64,000 nucleotides of DNA, taken from Pseudomonas sp. 8O (GTDB lineage Bacteria; Pseudomonadota; Gammaproteobacteria; Pseudomonadales; Pseudomonadaceae). Positions 42,188 to 52,496 of the stretch are shown here, one piece after another. The notes under the pieces were generated by a model. It had not been told where the DNA came from and did no database searches. It saw only the letters and a program-made list of their open reading frames with translations. Position 1 is the first letter of the stretch. Each line of letters starts with the position of its first letter. The stretch lies in NCBI RefSeq assembly GCF_902506495.1, contig NZ_LR733265.1:950587-1014586 (forward strand), read 5' to 3'. Made by a program: the position numbers and the translations under genes.

Positions 42188-42762
42188 TGCTTGGGCTCCT
42201 CGTGCTCATTGATCTTCAGGGCATCGGCGGCTTCGTCAGCCAGACCGAGACCGGTCTGCTCGTTGCGCAGGATACGGACGAGGATTTCCAGGAAGCGGAC
42301 GAACACCATGGCGTAACCGAACGGTACGATCATGCCGATATGCCATTGCTGACTGCCGTAGTGGCCGAGGTCTTCGGCGCCGATGCCGGCGGTGAACAGG
42401 GTGCGCACCCAGTCGAAGCTGCCGACGGCGATCAGGCCGGCGTAACCCAGGCAGGCCGAGCAGGCGATCACGCCAATGACGCGCTGCACGCCGCGCGGGG
42501 CGAGCTTGACCAGGGCATCGACGCCGATGTGGCCGGCGGTACGCACGCCGTAGGCCAGGCCGAAGAAGATCAGCCAGCCGAACAGGGCCTTGGTCAGGGC
42601 ATTGCTCCAGGTCATCGCCTGGGCCATGTCGAGAATGGCGTCGCCGATACCGAGCAAAAACTCGTTACCGCCGAAATAGTCACCCAGCCAATAAAACAGG
42701 GTGTAGAAGTTGTTGAGGATCACGTAGACGAAAGTGATCAGCGTCATGGCCGCCAGGAGGAA
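42184..42762 (-). pseudogene. dctQ: TRAP transporter small permease DctQ, 5'-truncated
   Basis: From FLLAAMTLITFVYVILNNFY to the end (LADEAADALKINEHEEPKQ) this is a good DctQ with four membrane helices, including GWLIFFGLAYGVRTAGHIGV. About 20 N-terminal residues of the usual protein are missing; upstream of 42762 the sequence turns into mnmC. An internal ATG (42747) could give 187 aa but lacks a ribosome site and part of helix 1. It overlaps dctM by 4 bases; no dctP (binding protein) is in the window. Confidence 0.85.
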
Positions 42763-42777
42763 AGCCGCCCCGCCCGC

Positions 42778-43986
42778 CCCACACAGGAAAAACACGCGGT
42801 GGTGATCGGCGCAGGCCTGGCCGGCTGCGCCACGGCCGCCAGCCTGGCCGCGCGCGGCTGGCGAGTGAGCCTGCTGGAGCGCCACGCGGCGGTTGCCTGC
42901 GAGGCATCGGGCAACCCGCAGGGCGTGCTCTACCTCAAGCTTTCGGCCCATGGCACCGCGTTGTCACAATTGATCGTCGCCGGCTTCGGTCATACCCGCC
43001 GACTGCTCGAACACCTGCAACGCGGTGCGGACTGGGACGCCTGCGGCGTGCTGCAGCTGGCCTTCGATGACAAGGAAGCCGCGCGCCAGACCAAACTGGC
43101 CACTGCCTTTACGGCTGACCTGCTGCACGCCGTGGGGCGTGAGCAGGCCGAAGCGCTGGCCGGCATCGTTCTGCCAGCCGGCGGTCTGTTCTACCCCGAC
43201 GCCGGCTGGGTACACCCACCGGCGCTGTGTCGGCAACTGGTGCAACACCCGCTGATCGAATTGCGCCCCTACCAGGAGGCGCTGAGCCTGAGCCGGCAAA
43301 ATGATCGTTGGTGCGTCGACGGGCAGAGCGGCACGCTGGTCGAAGCCCCTGTACTGGTACTGGCCTGCGCCGCCGAAATCGGCCGCCTACTGCCGGCTGC
43401 GAACCTGCCGCTCAAGCGCATCCGTGGGCAGATCAGCCGTCTACCGGCCAACTCGCTCAGCAGTCGACTGCGCACCGTGGTCTGCGCCGAAGGCTATGTC
43501 GCACCGCCACGCGAGGGTGAACACACCCTGGGCGCCAGCTTCGACTTCCACAGCGACGACCTCACACCCAGTGTGGCCGAGCATGCCGGCAACCTGGAGC
43601 TGCTGCGGGAAATTTCCACGGATCTCGCCGAACGCCTGGATGCACAAACACTCGACCCGGCGACGCTAGAAGGCCGCGCCGCGTTCCGCTGCACCAGCCC
43701 GGACTACCTTCCGATCGTCGGGCCGCTGGCCGATGCCGAAACCTTCGCCGAGACCTATGCGGTACTGGCCAAGGATGCCCGCCAGGTGCCGGATGCGCCC
43801 TGCCCCTGGCTGCACGGCCTTTACATCAACAGCGGCCACGGCTCGCGCGGGCTGATCACTGCCCCGCTGTCGGGCGAACTGATCGCCGCCTGGCTGGAGA
43901 GCGAGCCCCTGCCGGTGCCACGCGAGGTGGCCGAGGCCTGCCACCCCAATCGTTTCATGCTGCGCACCTTGATTCGTGGGAGCTGA
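42778..43986 (+). pseudogene. mnmC: MnmC C-terminal FAD oxidoreductase domain, 5'-truncated
   Basis: MnmC is a two-domain tRNA enzyme making mnm5s2U34. Only the C-terminal oxidase domain remains: FAD motif VVIGAGLAGCATAASLAARG from 42799, CEASGNPQGVLYLKLS, CTSPDYLPIVGP and NSGHGSRGLITAPLSGELIA near the end. The N-terminal methyltransferase domain (about 240 residues) is absent, and no start codon with a ribosome site is seen; a GTG at 42799 is the only candidate. Sequence upstream is antisense to dctQ. Confidence 0.85.
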
Positions 43987-44037
43987 TCAACGCTGCAGAG
44001 GGTCGGTGCGCGCGGCATGCCCAACCGTGTAGCGCGC

Positions 44038-44058
44038 GTAGGGTGCGCCATGCGCACC
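44038..44058. repeat. REP-like half-unit
   Basis: Single GTAGGGTGCGCCATGCGCAC unit between the mnmC remnant and the EamA gene. Confidence 0.6.
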
Positions 44059-44073
44059 GAACCGACTCTGCAA

Positions 44074-44967
44074 TTAAACCCTGGCCTCCGTGAGTACCGG
44101 TTTTGGCTTGCGAAACACCAGCACGTTGCCCAGCATCACCAGCCCCAGGCCGAACAGCGCCGGAGCCGTCCACTGGTAGCCCTCGGCGAACACCGAGATG
44201 TTCAGTGCCACCACCGGGAACAATACGGTGCAGTACGCCGCGCGCTCCGGCCCCATGCGCCCGACCAGGGTCAGGTAGGCCGTGAAGCCGATCACTGAGC
44301 CGGGAATCGCCAGGTACAACAACGAGCCGACGTAGCGCGCGTTCCACTCGAAGGAGAACGGCGTGCCGCTGACCAGACAAATCCCCACCAGCATCAGCGC
44401 GCCATAAAGCATGCCCCAGGCGTTGGTGGTCAGCGGCTTGAGGCCGGCCTTCTGCTGCAGGCTGGAGAGCATGTTGCCGGCAGAGAAGAACAGCGTGCCG
44501 AGCAGTGCCAGGCCGATGCCCAGCAGGCTTTCGCGGCTGGCTTCGTGCCCAGCCAGCTCCGGCCAGAACAGTAAGCCCAGACCGGCCAGCCCCAGCGCAC
44601 CGCCGAACAACACGTTGGACGCGATGCGCTGTTTGAAGAACAACCGCGCATTGATCGCGTTCCACAGGGTGGCCGTGGAGAAGATCACCGCGATCAGGCC
44701 GCTGGGTATCCACTGGCTGGCGGTGTAGAAGCACAGGAAGTTGAGGCAGAACAGGCACAAACCCTGCACCAGGCAGATGCCCTGGCCACGGCGATCCAGC
44801 GGCTGCAGGCGGCCGCTGAACCAGAGCATGGCGAACAACACCGCCGAAGCCAGGGCAAAGCGATAAGCGATGGAAGCGGCGACAGCCACCTCGCCCATCT
44901 GCAATTTGATGGCGATCCAGGTCGTGCCCCAAATCAGTACGGTAAGCAGGTATAGCGACAGATTCAT
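44074..44967 (-). CDS. EamA-family transporter
   Basis: 297 aa with ten hydrophobic helices in two EamA repeats (LTVLIWGTTWIAIKLQMGEV; GFTAYLTLVGRMGPERAAYC). ATG 44967 is chosen since GAGAAC lies upstream and the first helix begins at residue 3; the longer frame to 45036 overlaps the promoter. Substrate unknown. Divergent from the helicase gene. Confidence 0.9.
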   Translation of the reverse strand: MNLSLYLLTVLIWGTTWIAIKLQMGEVAVAASIAYRFALASAVLFAMLWFSGRLQPLDRRGQGICLVQGLCLFCLNFLCFYTASQWIPSGLIAVIFSTATLWNAINARLFFKQRIASNVLFGGALGLAGLGLLFWPELAGHEASRESLLGIGLALLGTLFFSAGNMLSSLQQKAGLKPLTTNAWGMLYGALMLVGICLVSGTPFSFEWNARYVGSLLYLAIPGSVIGFTAYLTLVGRMGPERAAYCTVLFPVVALNISVFAEGYQWTAPALFGLGLVMLGNVLVFRKPKPVLTEARV

Positions 44968-45116
44968 CGTAGGTTCTCCGAGACTGACTACAGTCTGGAA
45001 CCGGAGAACTTCAGGCGCTTGCACAAAGTTGCGCATTTATCAAAGCGCCATCGTTGCCTGCCATCGCGTCACAGGGCTTATCATTCCGGCTTTGCCAGCC
45101 AGGTCATCCTCAGCAC

Positions 45117-47006
45117 ATGCTTTCTGCCGTCGCGCGCTACAAACAATTGCTGTCCAGCGCCCTCGCCCGCTACTTCCCTCACACCACCGCCTACCTGCGT
45201 GCCGAGCGCGAAGCCGCGCAACCGCGCAAACCTGTGCGCAAGCAAAGCAAGAAAAAATCCACTGGCAACAAGAAAGCCAGCGGTCGCAAGACTGACAGCG
45301 GTAAACCCGGCCCTGCCGGCATCTACCCCGGCACCCGACTGAAGGTCGAAGACGCTCAGGTACAGGCGATGCGCGAACGCGTGGCGCAGGCGGTGAACGC
45401 CAGGCTGATCGGCGCTCCGTCGGACGAACAGTGGGCGATGATCCTCTGCCGTGCGCCGCTGGCACGTATCTTCGCTGGCGCAGGCTCGGGCAAGTCGAGC
45501 ACCCTGGTACTGCGCGTGGTGTTCCTGCTCTGCCACCTGGAGGTCGACCCCAAGCGCCTGACGGTGATTTCCTTCACCAACGCCTCCTGCACCGAGTTGC
45601 GCGAGCGCCTGCAACGCCTGCTCGACTTTTGGCACTACCCGCACGATGCACGCCAGTGCGTGCGTACCTTCCATGCGGCCATGGCCACGCTGACCAAGGA
45701 ACACCTGGGCAACCCGCGCTGGTTCGAGCAACTGGACGACCCCAGCGACGAGCCGGACAACCCGCTTACCGGCGCTCGTCTGCGCCCCGCGCAGCAGCGC
45801 CTGCTCAAGCAGGCCTACCAGAACGCCTACGCCGAGGACGCGCGCTTTCGCGCGCTGACTCACCGCCTGCTCAAATTACCGGCCCCCGAGGAGCCGCCAA
45901 AGGGCAAAGCCAAGGCGCCGCTGGATGCCTGCAAATTACCCGGCGAATTCGCCGCCCTGCCCTTGTTCGAGCTGCTGCACGGGCAGATCGATTTCGCCGA
46001 GAGCCTGGGGATTCATCTCGACCGTCTGGATGTGAAAACCCTGGACTGCGCGGCACGCGAGCGCGATTTCATCGAGGTCATGCAGCGCTTCCACCAGCAC
46101 TTCAACACTCTGTTGAAGAATCAGGGGCTGATCAGTTTCAACGGTGCCTTCGCGCAACTGAGTGAGCGCCTGCAAGGTGCTGGCGACGGCAAACCCGGCC
46201 CGGCCCTGCTTGCCCTGAGCCACCTGCTGATCGACGAATTCCAGGACATCTCGCCACAGATCGTGCTGTGGCTGCAGGCCGTGCATCGCCGCCTGCACGC
46301 TACGGGCGAGCGCATCAGCCTGATGGCCATCGGCGACGACTGGCAATCTATCTACGGCTGGCGCGGCAGTTCGCCGGAGCTGTTCATCGACTTCGACCGG
46401 CACTTCCCAAGTCGTGGTCGCAGCAAGAGCACCACCCTACTGCTGGGCACCAACTACCGCAGCATCGAGCCGGTGATCCGCGACGGCGAAAAAGTGCTCG
46501 CTGAAGTGCAGAACAAGCAGGCCAAGACCTGCGTTGCGGCCAAGGCGATGCAACCCGGCGACCATGGCGTCAGGCTGATCCAGCGCTTCGACCTGGCCAG
46601 CGGTCTGCCGGCGCTGCTCAAGGAAATCACCGCGCAGTGCCAGCACGTCAGCCAGCGCGCCAACGCGGATCGCACCGCCGTGCTGCTGCTCAGCCGGCGC
46701 AACGAGCCACTGCAGCAGGTGCGCGTTCATCTCGACAAACAACTTCCGGTGAAAACCATGACCATCCACCGCGCCAAGGGCCTGCAGGCCGAAGTGGCGA
46801 TCATCCTCGATGACTGCCTGCCGATGGAGAAGCACCCGCTGCGCAACGCGCTCTACGCCCAGTGCGGCTTCTTCGCCGGCAGCTACGACCAGGCCATGCA
46901 GGATGAAGCTCGTCGCCTGGCCTACGTGGCCATCACCCGTGGCGTGAGCCGCGTGCTGTGGTACACACGCAAGGCCCAGGGAGCAACGCAGTGCTTGGCC
47001 AGCTAG
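45117..47006 (+). CDS. UvrD/Rep-family superfamily 1 helicase
   Basis: 629 aa from ATG 45117 (MLSAVARYKQLLSSALARYF). After a basic N-terminal region (RKPVRKQSKKKSTGNKKASG) come Walker A AGAGSGKSST (near 121), motif Ia SFTNASCTELRERL, Walker B LLIDEFQDIS, motif III DDWQSIYGWRGS, motif IV TNYRS, motif V TIHRAKGLQAE and motif VI YVAITRG. It should unwind DNA 3' to 5'. It is shorter than UvrD and Rep and is a distinct Pseudomonas helicase; its role is unknown. An earlier ATG at 45054 would add 21 residues. Confidence 0.9.
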   Translation: MLSAVARYKQLLSSALARYFPHTTAYLRAEREAAQPRKPVRKQSKKKSTGNKKASGRKTDSGKPGPAGIYPGTRLKVEDAQVQAMRERVAQAVNARLIGAPSDEQWAMILCRAPLARIFAGAGSGKSSTLVLRVVFLLCHLEVDPKRLTVISFTNASCTELRERLQRLLDFWHYPHDARQCVRTFHAAMATLTKEHLGNPRWFEQLDDPSDEPDNPLTGARLRPAQQRLLKQAYQNAYAEDARFRALTHRLLKLPAPEEPPKGKAKAPLDACKLPGEFAALPLFELLHGQIDFAESLGIHLDRLDVKTLDCAARERDFIEVMQRFHQHFNTLLKNQGLISFNGAFAQLSERLQGAGDGKPGPALLALSHLLIDEFQDISPQIVLWLQAVHRRLHATGERISLMAIGDDWQSIYGWRGSSPELFIDFDRHFPSRGRSKSTTLLLGTNYRSIEPVIRDGEKVLAEVQNKQAKTCVAAKAMQPGDHGVRLIQRFDLASGLPALLKEITAQCQHVSQRANADRTAVLLLSRRNEPLQQVRVHLDKQLPVKTMTIHRAKGLQAEVAIILDDCLPMEKHPLRNALYAQCGFFAGSYDQAMQDEARRLAYVAITRGVSRVLWYTRKAQGATQCLAS

Positions 47007-47375
47007 ATCGCCCGGCGAAAGACTCCAACACCTTGACGCCCGCAAAGCAGCTTTGCGTGGGAGCCCCGGAGCGAAGCTTTTCAGGCCGCCGAGTTTCGCG
47101 GCGGGGCGCCGCTCCTACACGCTCTGGGACTCGGGGATTGAACGAGTGAGCCGTTAAGCGCTGGCACTTTCTGGCAGACAACAAAAAACCCGCCGAAGCG
47201 GGTTTCTTCCCAACCATCCGACATCCTGTCGGCTGCCAATCCTGGCCTGGTCATCGTCCTTGATCCTCAGCGATCCTTCGCTGTAGGGGATGTGCGTAGA
47301 CTAGAGATCGGCTCGCGATGGCAACAGTGGTGGTTGCCGCCAGGCCGTGTAAGCCTTTTGCCATACCACCCTGAG
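47007..47375. other. Intergenic between convergent genes
   Basis: 369 bases between the helicase and cytochrome b561 stops. 47050-47120 contains REP-like GC-rich hairpins (GAGTTTCGCGGCGGGGCGCC). A terminator is at 47183-47207. No gene seen. Confidence 0.55.
47183..47207 (-). terminator. Intrinsic terminator
   Basis: Minus strand AACCCGCTTCGGCGGGTT followed by TTTT, placed to end cytochrome b561 transcripts; its plus-strand form also ends in a few T, so it may serve the helicase too. Confidence 0.8.
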
Positions 47376-47900
47376 TCAGCGCCCGATCATCCGCGCCAGT
47401 ACATCCTCGTCGCCCTGGCGGCGGTGCAAGAAGGCCATGACGATGTGGCCGATGATCAACACCAGCAGCAACCAGCCGAGGTTACCGTGCAGCAGGCTGG
47501 CCGGCGCAATCATCCATTCGATCTTGTTACCGTCGAAACCGCTCATGATGGTCATGCCGAACGCCTCGAAGGCACGGCCGGATCCATATTGACGCACCAG
47601 GGCGAGCAGCGGGATCAGCACCATCAAGCCGTAAAGCGCTAGATGGCCGAGCATCGCAGGGACACTGAGCGAAGCCGGTCGGCGACCGCGGTTGCTCAGC
47701 GCCCAGAACAGGCGAATCACCACCAGCACCATCAGCAGCAGCCCCACCGACTTGTGCGTACCGCCGACGATACTTTCGAGGAAGTGCCCCTCGGGCACGA
47801 TCACCGTGAGGTATTGCCATACCAGCAGCGCGGCCATGGCCCAATGCAACAGCCGCGAGACAGCGCCGTAACGCTGTGCAGAATCTTGGAGGTTAGACAT
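47376..47900 (-). CDS. Cytochrome b561
   Basis: 174 aa, four membrane helices of the CybB family. Heme-ligand histidines are in RLLHWAMA (His 19), GGTHKSVG (His 49), LLHGNLGW and IIGHIVMAF. It carries electrons in the inner membrane; its donor is not clear. Single gene with its own terminator. Confidence 0.9.
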   Translation of the reverse strand: MSNLQDSAQRYGAVSRLLHWAMAALLVWQYLTVIVPEGHFLESIVGGTHKSVGLLLMVLVVIRLFWALSNRGRRPASLSVPAMLGHLALYGLMVLIPLLALVRQYGSGRAFEAFGMTIMSGFDGNKIEWMIAPASLLHGNLGWLLLVLIIGHIVMAFLHRRQGDEDVLARMIGR

Positions 47901-48118
47901 ATCAGGTTCCCATCAGGTCAAATGAGTGACGCAGCCTTATAAGGCCTGCCTTGTGTGCACGCGGCAAAACGTTATCGGCAACTGCAACGGGAAGCCGCGG
48001 ACACGGTTCCGCGCGCTTCGCTTGTTGGAGGGTAAAGGCTCTGTTTCGGGCCTTTCAGACCATACCCGGGGTGTATGGTGCCTGCAGCGAAGCGCATGTG
48101 GGAAGCGTGGCTGTAAGC

Positions 48119-48150
48119 AAGTGTGTCGCTGCCAGGCCAGCGACACACTT
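48119..48150 (-). terminator. Hairpin after opgH
   Basis: Stem AAGTGTGTCGCTG...CAGCGACACACTT, 9 bases past the opgH stop. Strong stem but only a weak U-tract; probable terminator of opgGH. Confidence 0.65.
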
Positions 48151-48158
48151 TTCCGCCA

Positions 48159-50708
48159 TCAACCGCCGCGCAGACGGTCGCTGGCTTCGCGCCAGGCGTG
48201 GTATTGCGGTTCCTGCCAGATGCGCGCATGCAGGCGCGCCATGCCGTCAGGATCGTTGAGCAGACGCCAGCGGGTTGCCTCGACCTTACCTTCAGGCCCG
48301 GCGCTGAGGATCTCATCGATACGCTCGTCGCGCAGCGCTTCGGCGGCAGGCACCACCTTGGCGTGGCGAGCACGGGCCATGGCGCAGACCAGGGCGTTGT
48401 ACAGCGGATCGACCACTGCACGCAGGAAGCCCTTGCGCAGTGCTCGCGCGCTGTTCAGTTGCTCGTACTCGGAGGTGTTGCTCAGCTCCACCGGCACCTT
48501 GTGCTCTTCCGGGATCAGGAACAGCTTGCTGCGCCGCGCAGCCAACCCCGGTGCGGTCCGGCTGGTCAGCACCGAAACCACGGGCGACAGCACCAGAGAT
48601 ACCACGATAGGCGCCAGCCACCAGAGGAAGTCCGGGTTGAGCCAGGCCACCAATGCGGTCCAGCCGATACCGATCAGCACCTGGGTACCGTGACGACGGA
48701 AAGCCTCGCTCCAGGGCGTCGAATCATCCACGCGCTGCGGCGAGTTCCACTGCACCGACCAACCGAGGAAGGCAGCGGTGACGAACAGGCTGTGGAACAA
48801 CATGCGCACCGGCGCGAGCAACACCGAGCAGGAGGCTTCCAACAGCATCGACAACAACACCCGCGAACGACCACCGTAGGCTTCAGCGCCCTTGATCCAG
48901 ATCAGCAGCACGCTAAGCAGTTTGGGCAGGAACAGCAGGGTCATCGTGGCGGAGAACAGGGCGATGGCCTCGTGCGGCTGCCAGCGCGGCCACAGAGGGT
49001 AGAGCTGGTTGGGCTGCAGGAAGTACTCCGGCACCATCAGCGTATGCGTCGCCAGCAGGCAGGTCGAGAGCACCAGGAACAGCAGCCACAGCGGCGCCGA
49101 AAGATAGGACATGACACCGGTGAGGAACACCACGCGATGCACGGCGTGCATGCCACGCACCAGGAACAGGCGGAAGTTCATCAGGTTGCCATGGCACCAA
49201 CGACGGTCACGCTTGAGCTCGTCGAGCAGGTTCGGCGGCAACTCTTCATAGCTGCCCGGCAGGTCGTAGGCGATCCATACGCCCCAACCGGCGCGGCGCA
49301 TCAGCGCGGCTTCGACGAAATCGTGGGAGAGGATCGCGCCAGCGAAAGAACCAGTGCCCGGCAGAGGCGCCAGGGCACAGTGCTCGATGAAGGGTTTGAC
49401 CCGAATGATCGCGTTGTGCCCCCAGTAGTGCGACTCACCCAGCTGCCAGAAGTTGAGGCCAGCCGTGAACAATGGCCCGTAGACACTGGTGGCGAACTGT
49501 TGCAGGCGCGCATAGAGGGTGTCCATGCCGGACGCCTTGGGCGCGGTCTGGATGATGCCTGCACCCGGGTTGGCTTCCATCAGCCGCACCAGGCGGGTCA
49601 GGCATTCGCCACTCATCACGCTGTCGGCGTCGAGCACCACCATGTAGCGGTAGTTGCTGCCCCAGCGCCGGCAGAAGTCGTCGATGTTGCCGCTCTTGCG
49701 CTTCACCCGGCGCCTGCGGCGACGGTAGAAGATATGACCGAAGCCCTCTACCTCGCGACACAACTCCATCCAGGCCTGCTGTTCAGCAACGCAGATGTCA
49801 GGGTCGTTACTGTCGCTGAGGACGAAGAAATCGAAGTGTTCGAGTTGCCCGGTGGCCTTGAGCGACTCGAAGGTCGCACGCAGGCCGGCGAACACGCGCG
49901 GCACGTGCTCGTTGGCAATCGGCATGACCAGCGCGGTACGTGCCCGCGGCGAAATCGGCTCATCACCGCAGCTGCTGGCGGAAATACTGTAGCGGTCACG
50001 CCCCTTGAGCAACTGGAAGAAGCCCATCAGGGCAGTCCAGAAGCCCATCGACACCCAGCAGAACAGCACGGCGAACAGCGCGAGAATACTGGTCTGCAGT
50101 ACATAAGGCAGGATCTGCCGCGCTGACTCCTGCCAGGGCTGCTCGAACACCAGGCCCAGATCGACCAGCGACCAGCCCTGATAGGGCAGCACCGACTTCA
50201 TGTACCAGGTGGCGACCACGGTCTGCACGACCATCAGCACCAGCAGCGCCGAACGACGCACCGCCGCGACGTGGCGCCAGTGTTCTTCGGCGAAGTCTTC
50301 GCTCTCACGCGTGCGCGGCCGCGGTGCGGGTTTCTCGCCCTTCAAACGACGCCAGCCGCGATCCAGGATATTGATCTGCCAGGGCTCCGGCACCATGCGT
50401 GTGCGCTTGATCGGCGGCGTCGAATCGATGGTGGGCCGGCCCTGGTGGTCGTGCACGATGCGGCAGCCGCGCTCGAGCGCGTCCGGCCAGCCCAGAGACA
50501 GACGAGCCGGCACCGACTCGAGCATCTCGCGGGTTTCTTCCAGAGGCTCGGCAGCCGCGAGATCGTCCTCGTGCAGGGCACGGTGCAAGGTGGCGAGATC
50601 CCCGCCCTCCTCTTCCAGGCGATGAGCCAAAGCCGCCTGCTGCTCAGGATCGAGCGGCAGTTCCTCCAGATACTCCTGGATTTGCGTAGGATCTAGAGTG
50701 TTATTCAT
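48159..50708 (-). CDS. opgH: Glucans biosynthesis glucosyltransferase OpgH
   Basis: Inner-membrane glucosyltransferase building the linear beta-1,2 backbone of osmoregulated periplasmic glucans from UDP-glucose. 849 aa from ATG 50708 (MNNTLDPTQIQEYLEELPLD). Visible are the GT2 domain with MPIANEHVPRVFAGLRATFE, the acidic VVLDADSVMSGECL, and DRRWCHGNL, and several membrane helices on both sides. It overlaps opgG by 8 bases (ATGAATAA), so the two are coupled. Confidence 0.96.
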   Translation of the reverse strand: MNNTLDPTQIQEYLEELPLDPEQQAALAHRLEEEGGDLATLHRALHEDDLAAAEPLEETREMLESVPARLSLGWPDALERGCRIVHDHQGRPTIDSTPPIKRTRMVPEPWQINILDRGWRRLKGEKPAPRPRTRESEDFAEEHWRHVAAVRRSALLVLMVVQTVVATWYMKSVLPYQGWSLVDLGLVFEQPWQESARQILPYVLQTSILALFAVLFCWVSMGFWTALMGFFQLLKGRDRYSISASSCGDEPISPRARTALVMPIANEHVPRVFAGLRATFESLKATGQLEHFDFFVLSDSNDPDICVAEQQAWMELCREVEGFGHIFYRRRRRRVKRKSGNIDDFCRRWGSNYRYMVVLDADSVMSGECLTRLVRLMEANPGAGIIQTAPKASGMDTLYARLQQFATSVYGPLFTAGLNFWQLGESHYWGHNAIIRVKPFIEHCALAPLPGTGSFAGAILSHDFVEAALMRRAGWGVWIAYDLPGSYEELPPNLLDELKRDRRWCHGNLMNFRLFLVRGMHAVHRVVFLTGVMSYLSAPLWLLFLVLSTCLLATHTLMVPEYFLQPNQLYPLWPRWQPHEAIALFSATMTLLFLPKLLSVLLIWIKGAEAYGGRSRVLLSMLLEASCSVLLAPVRMLFHSLFVTAAFLGWSVQWNSPQRVDDSTPWSEAFRRHGTQVLIGIGWTALVAWLNPDFLWWLAPIVVSLVLSPVVSVLTSRTAPGLAARRSKLFLIPEEHKVPVELSNTSEYEQLNSARALRKGFLRAVVDPLYNALVCAMARARHAKVVPAAEALRDERIDEILSAGPEGKVEATRWRLLNDPDGMARLHARIWQEPQYHAWREASDRLRGG

Positions 50709-52260
50709 GGGCAGGCAGCTGATAGCTCCAGGTTTCCGACAAGGGCTTGCCGCCGTCGACCAGGGCAGCACGCATTTCCACCGGCTGCACCGGGTCCTTG
50801 ACCTTGATGCGCAGCGTCAGGCGCCAGCCTTTGCTAACCGGGTTGTAACGCAGGCTGTCCTCCAGCAATTCGGCGTTGCCATCGACGCTGACCTGAACGG
50901 TCGGCGCTGCATCAGGCGAGCGCTTGGCCAGCTCCTCACCGACGAAATCGACCACCAGCGCGGTACTGCCATCGGCCTGACGGATCAGGTTGGCCTGTTT
51001 GATGTCGCCCTCTGACAGACGGGTCTGACTGACCATGGCCAGTTGCGGGTCGTGCAGCTTGGCGTCGTCACGACTGAAGTGCAGGCGGTAGGCCACATCC
51101 AACGACTCACCCGGGGCCGGCAGCTTCTCCGGGCGCCACAGAGCGACGATGTTGTCGTTGGTTTCGTCCGGTGTGGGTATCTCCACCAGCTCGACATGAC
51201 CAGCGCCCCAATCACCGACGGCTTCTACCCAGCCGCTCGGGCGCAGCTCGTAACGGTCGTCGAGATCCTGGTACTGGTTGAAGTCGCGACCACGCTGCAT
51301 CAGGCCGAAACCACGCGGGTTGTCGATACGATAGCTGCTGACGTTGAGGCGTTGCGGGTTGTTCAGCGGGCGCCAGATCCACTCGCCATTGCCAGCGTGA
51401 ATGGCCAGACCGTCGGAGTCATGCAGCTGCGGGCGGTAGTTCGGGCGCGGCCAGGGCTGGTTGGCACCGAACAGGTACATGCTGGTCAGCGGCGCGATGC
51501 CGAGCTTCTCGACGTTCTCACGCAGGTAGACCTTCGATTGCACATCGAGCACGCTGTCGCGGCCCGGTTTGATTTCCATGCGGTAAGCACCAGTGGCCCG
51601 CGGCGAATCGAGCAGCGCATAGATCACCAGGCTACGGCGATCCGGCTGCGGCTTCTCGATCCAGAACTCGCTGAAGCGCGGAAATTCCTCGCCGGACGGC
51701 AGCGCGGTGTCGATGGCAAGACCACGGGCGGACAGGCCAAACACCTGGCCCTTGCCGACGATACGGAAGTAGCTGGCGCCGAGTACGCTCATCACTTCGT
51801 CGTGACGCCCCTTGTCGTTCAGCTCGTGGATCACCTTGAAACCGGCGAAACCCAGATCCTTCAGGTCATCCGGGTTAAGGTTGAGGTCGGCGAAATCGAA
51901 CATCGACGGGTCATACTTGATCTCCTGGGTGCCGCTGGCGGTCACTTCGTTGATCTTCACCGGCACGTCGAAGTGCATGCCCTGGTGGAAGAAGTACAGC
52001 CGGAACGGCGTCTTGCCGTCCGCCCAGTGCGCCTTTTCCTCGAGGAAGCGAACTTTCTGATAGCCGGCGAACGGCAGCTCACGCAGCGAAGCCGGCAGGC
52101 GGCTTTGCGGTGCGCTGTAGCTTTCGGCCGCGAGGGCCTTGGCCTTGACCGCGACATCGTCCAGATCGAAGGCCCAACTCTGGGCAGCGAACAGCAGAGG
52201 GAGCACACAAAGGGCCAGCTTGCCGGCCTTGCCCATACGGGCTCCAGAACAACGACTCAT
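50701..52260 (-). CDS. opgG: Glucans biosynthesis protein OpgG
   Basis: Periplasmic protein needed for OPG branching or chain processing. 519 aa from ATG 52260: GGAGG lies ten bases upstream, and the signal peptide (GKLALCVLPLLFAAQSWAF) follows. Family segments include KYDPSMFDFADLNLNPDDLK, GASYFRIVGKGQVFGLSARG and GIAPLTSMYLFGANQPWPRP. Upstream ATGs to 52383 add unlikely residues. Confidence 0.95.
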   Translation of the reverse strand: MSRCSGARMGKAGKLALCVLPLLFAAQSWAFDLDDVAVKAKALAAESYSAPQSRLPASLRELPFAGYQKVRFLEEKAHWADGKTPFRLYFFHQGMHFDVPVKINEVTASGTQEIKYDPSMFDFADLNLNPDDLKDLGFAGFKVIHELNDKGRHDEVMSVLGASYFRIVGKGQVFGLSARGLAIDTALPSGEEFPRFSEFWIEKPQPDRRSLVIYALLDSPRATGAYRMEIKPGRDSVLDVQSKVYLRENVEKLGIAPLTSMYLFGANQPWPRPNYRPQLHDSDGLAIHAGNGEWIWRPLNNPQRLNVSSYRIDNPRGFGLMQRGRDFNQYQDLDDRYELRPSGWVEAVGDWGAGHVELVEIPTPDETNDNIVALWRPEKLPAPGESLDVAYRLHFSRDDAKLHDPQLAMVSQTRLSEGDIKQANLIRQADGSTALVVDFVGEELAKRSPDAAPTVQVSVDGNAELLEDSLRYNPVSKGWRLTLRIKVKDPVQPVEMRAALVDGGKPLSETWSYQLPAHE

Positions 52261-52496
52261 CGACACACAGCCTCCAGGGCAACACGTACTGACAGGCAGC
52301 GGCCAGCCCAAGGGCGGCCACTGCAGGGAGTTGAAAACGGGCGAATAGTGTAAAAACAACGCGAGCACGATGCAGACAGCCAACCGAACGGCGACGTCTC
52401 CGCATGCGCGGATTCTTTCTGCGCATTATTACCAGATCGTGAAGTCCGGCACAGGTGCTCGCGCGAGTATATTTTTCGCCTCCTTGGGCCACGCCT
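52261..52496. other. opgG upstream region
   Basis: 236 bases between bglX and opgG, both minus strand. It should hold the opgGH promoter. No gene or clear box seen. Confidence 0.45.

Noticed and set aside
42187..43986. 599-codon plus-strand frame that looks like a longer MnmC
   Set aside because: Its first 200 codons are antisense to dctQ and have no methyltransferase motifs; only the C-terminal part is MnmC.
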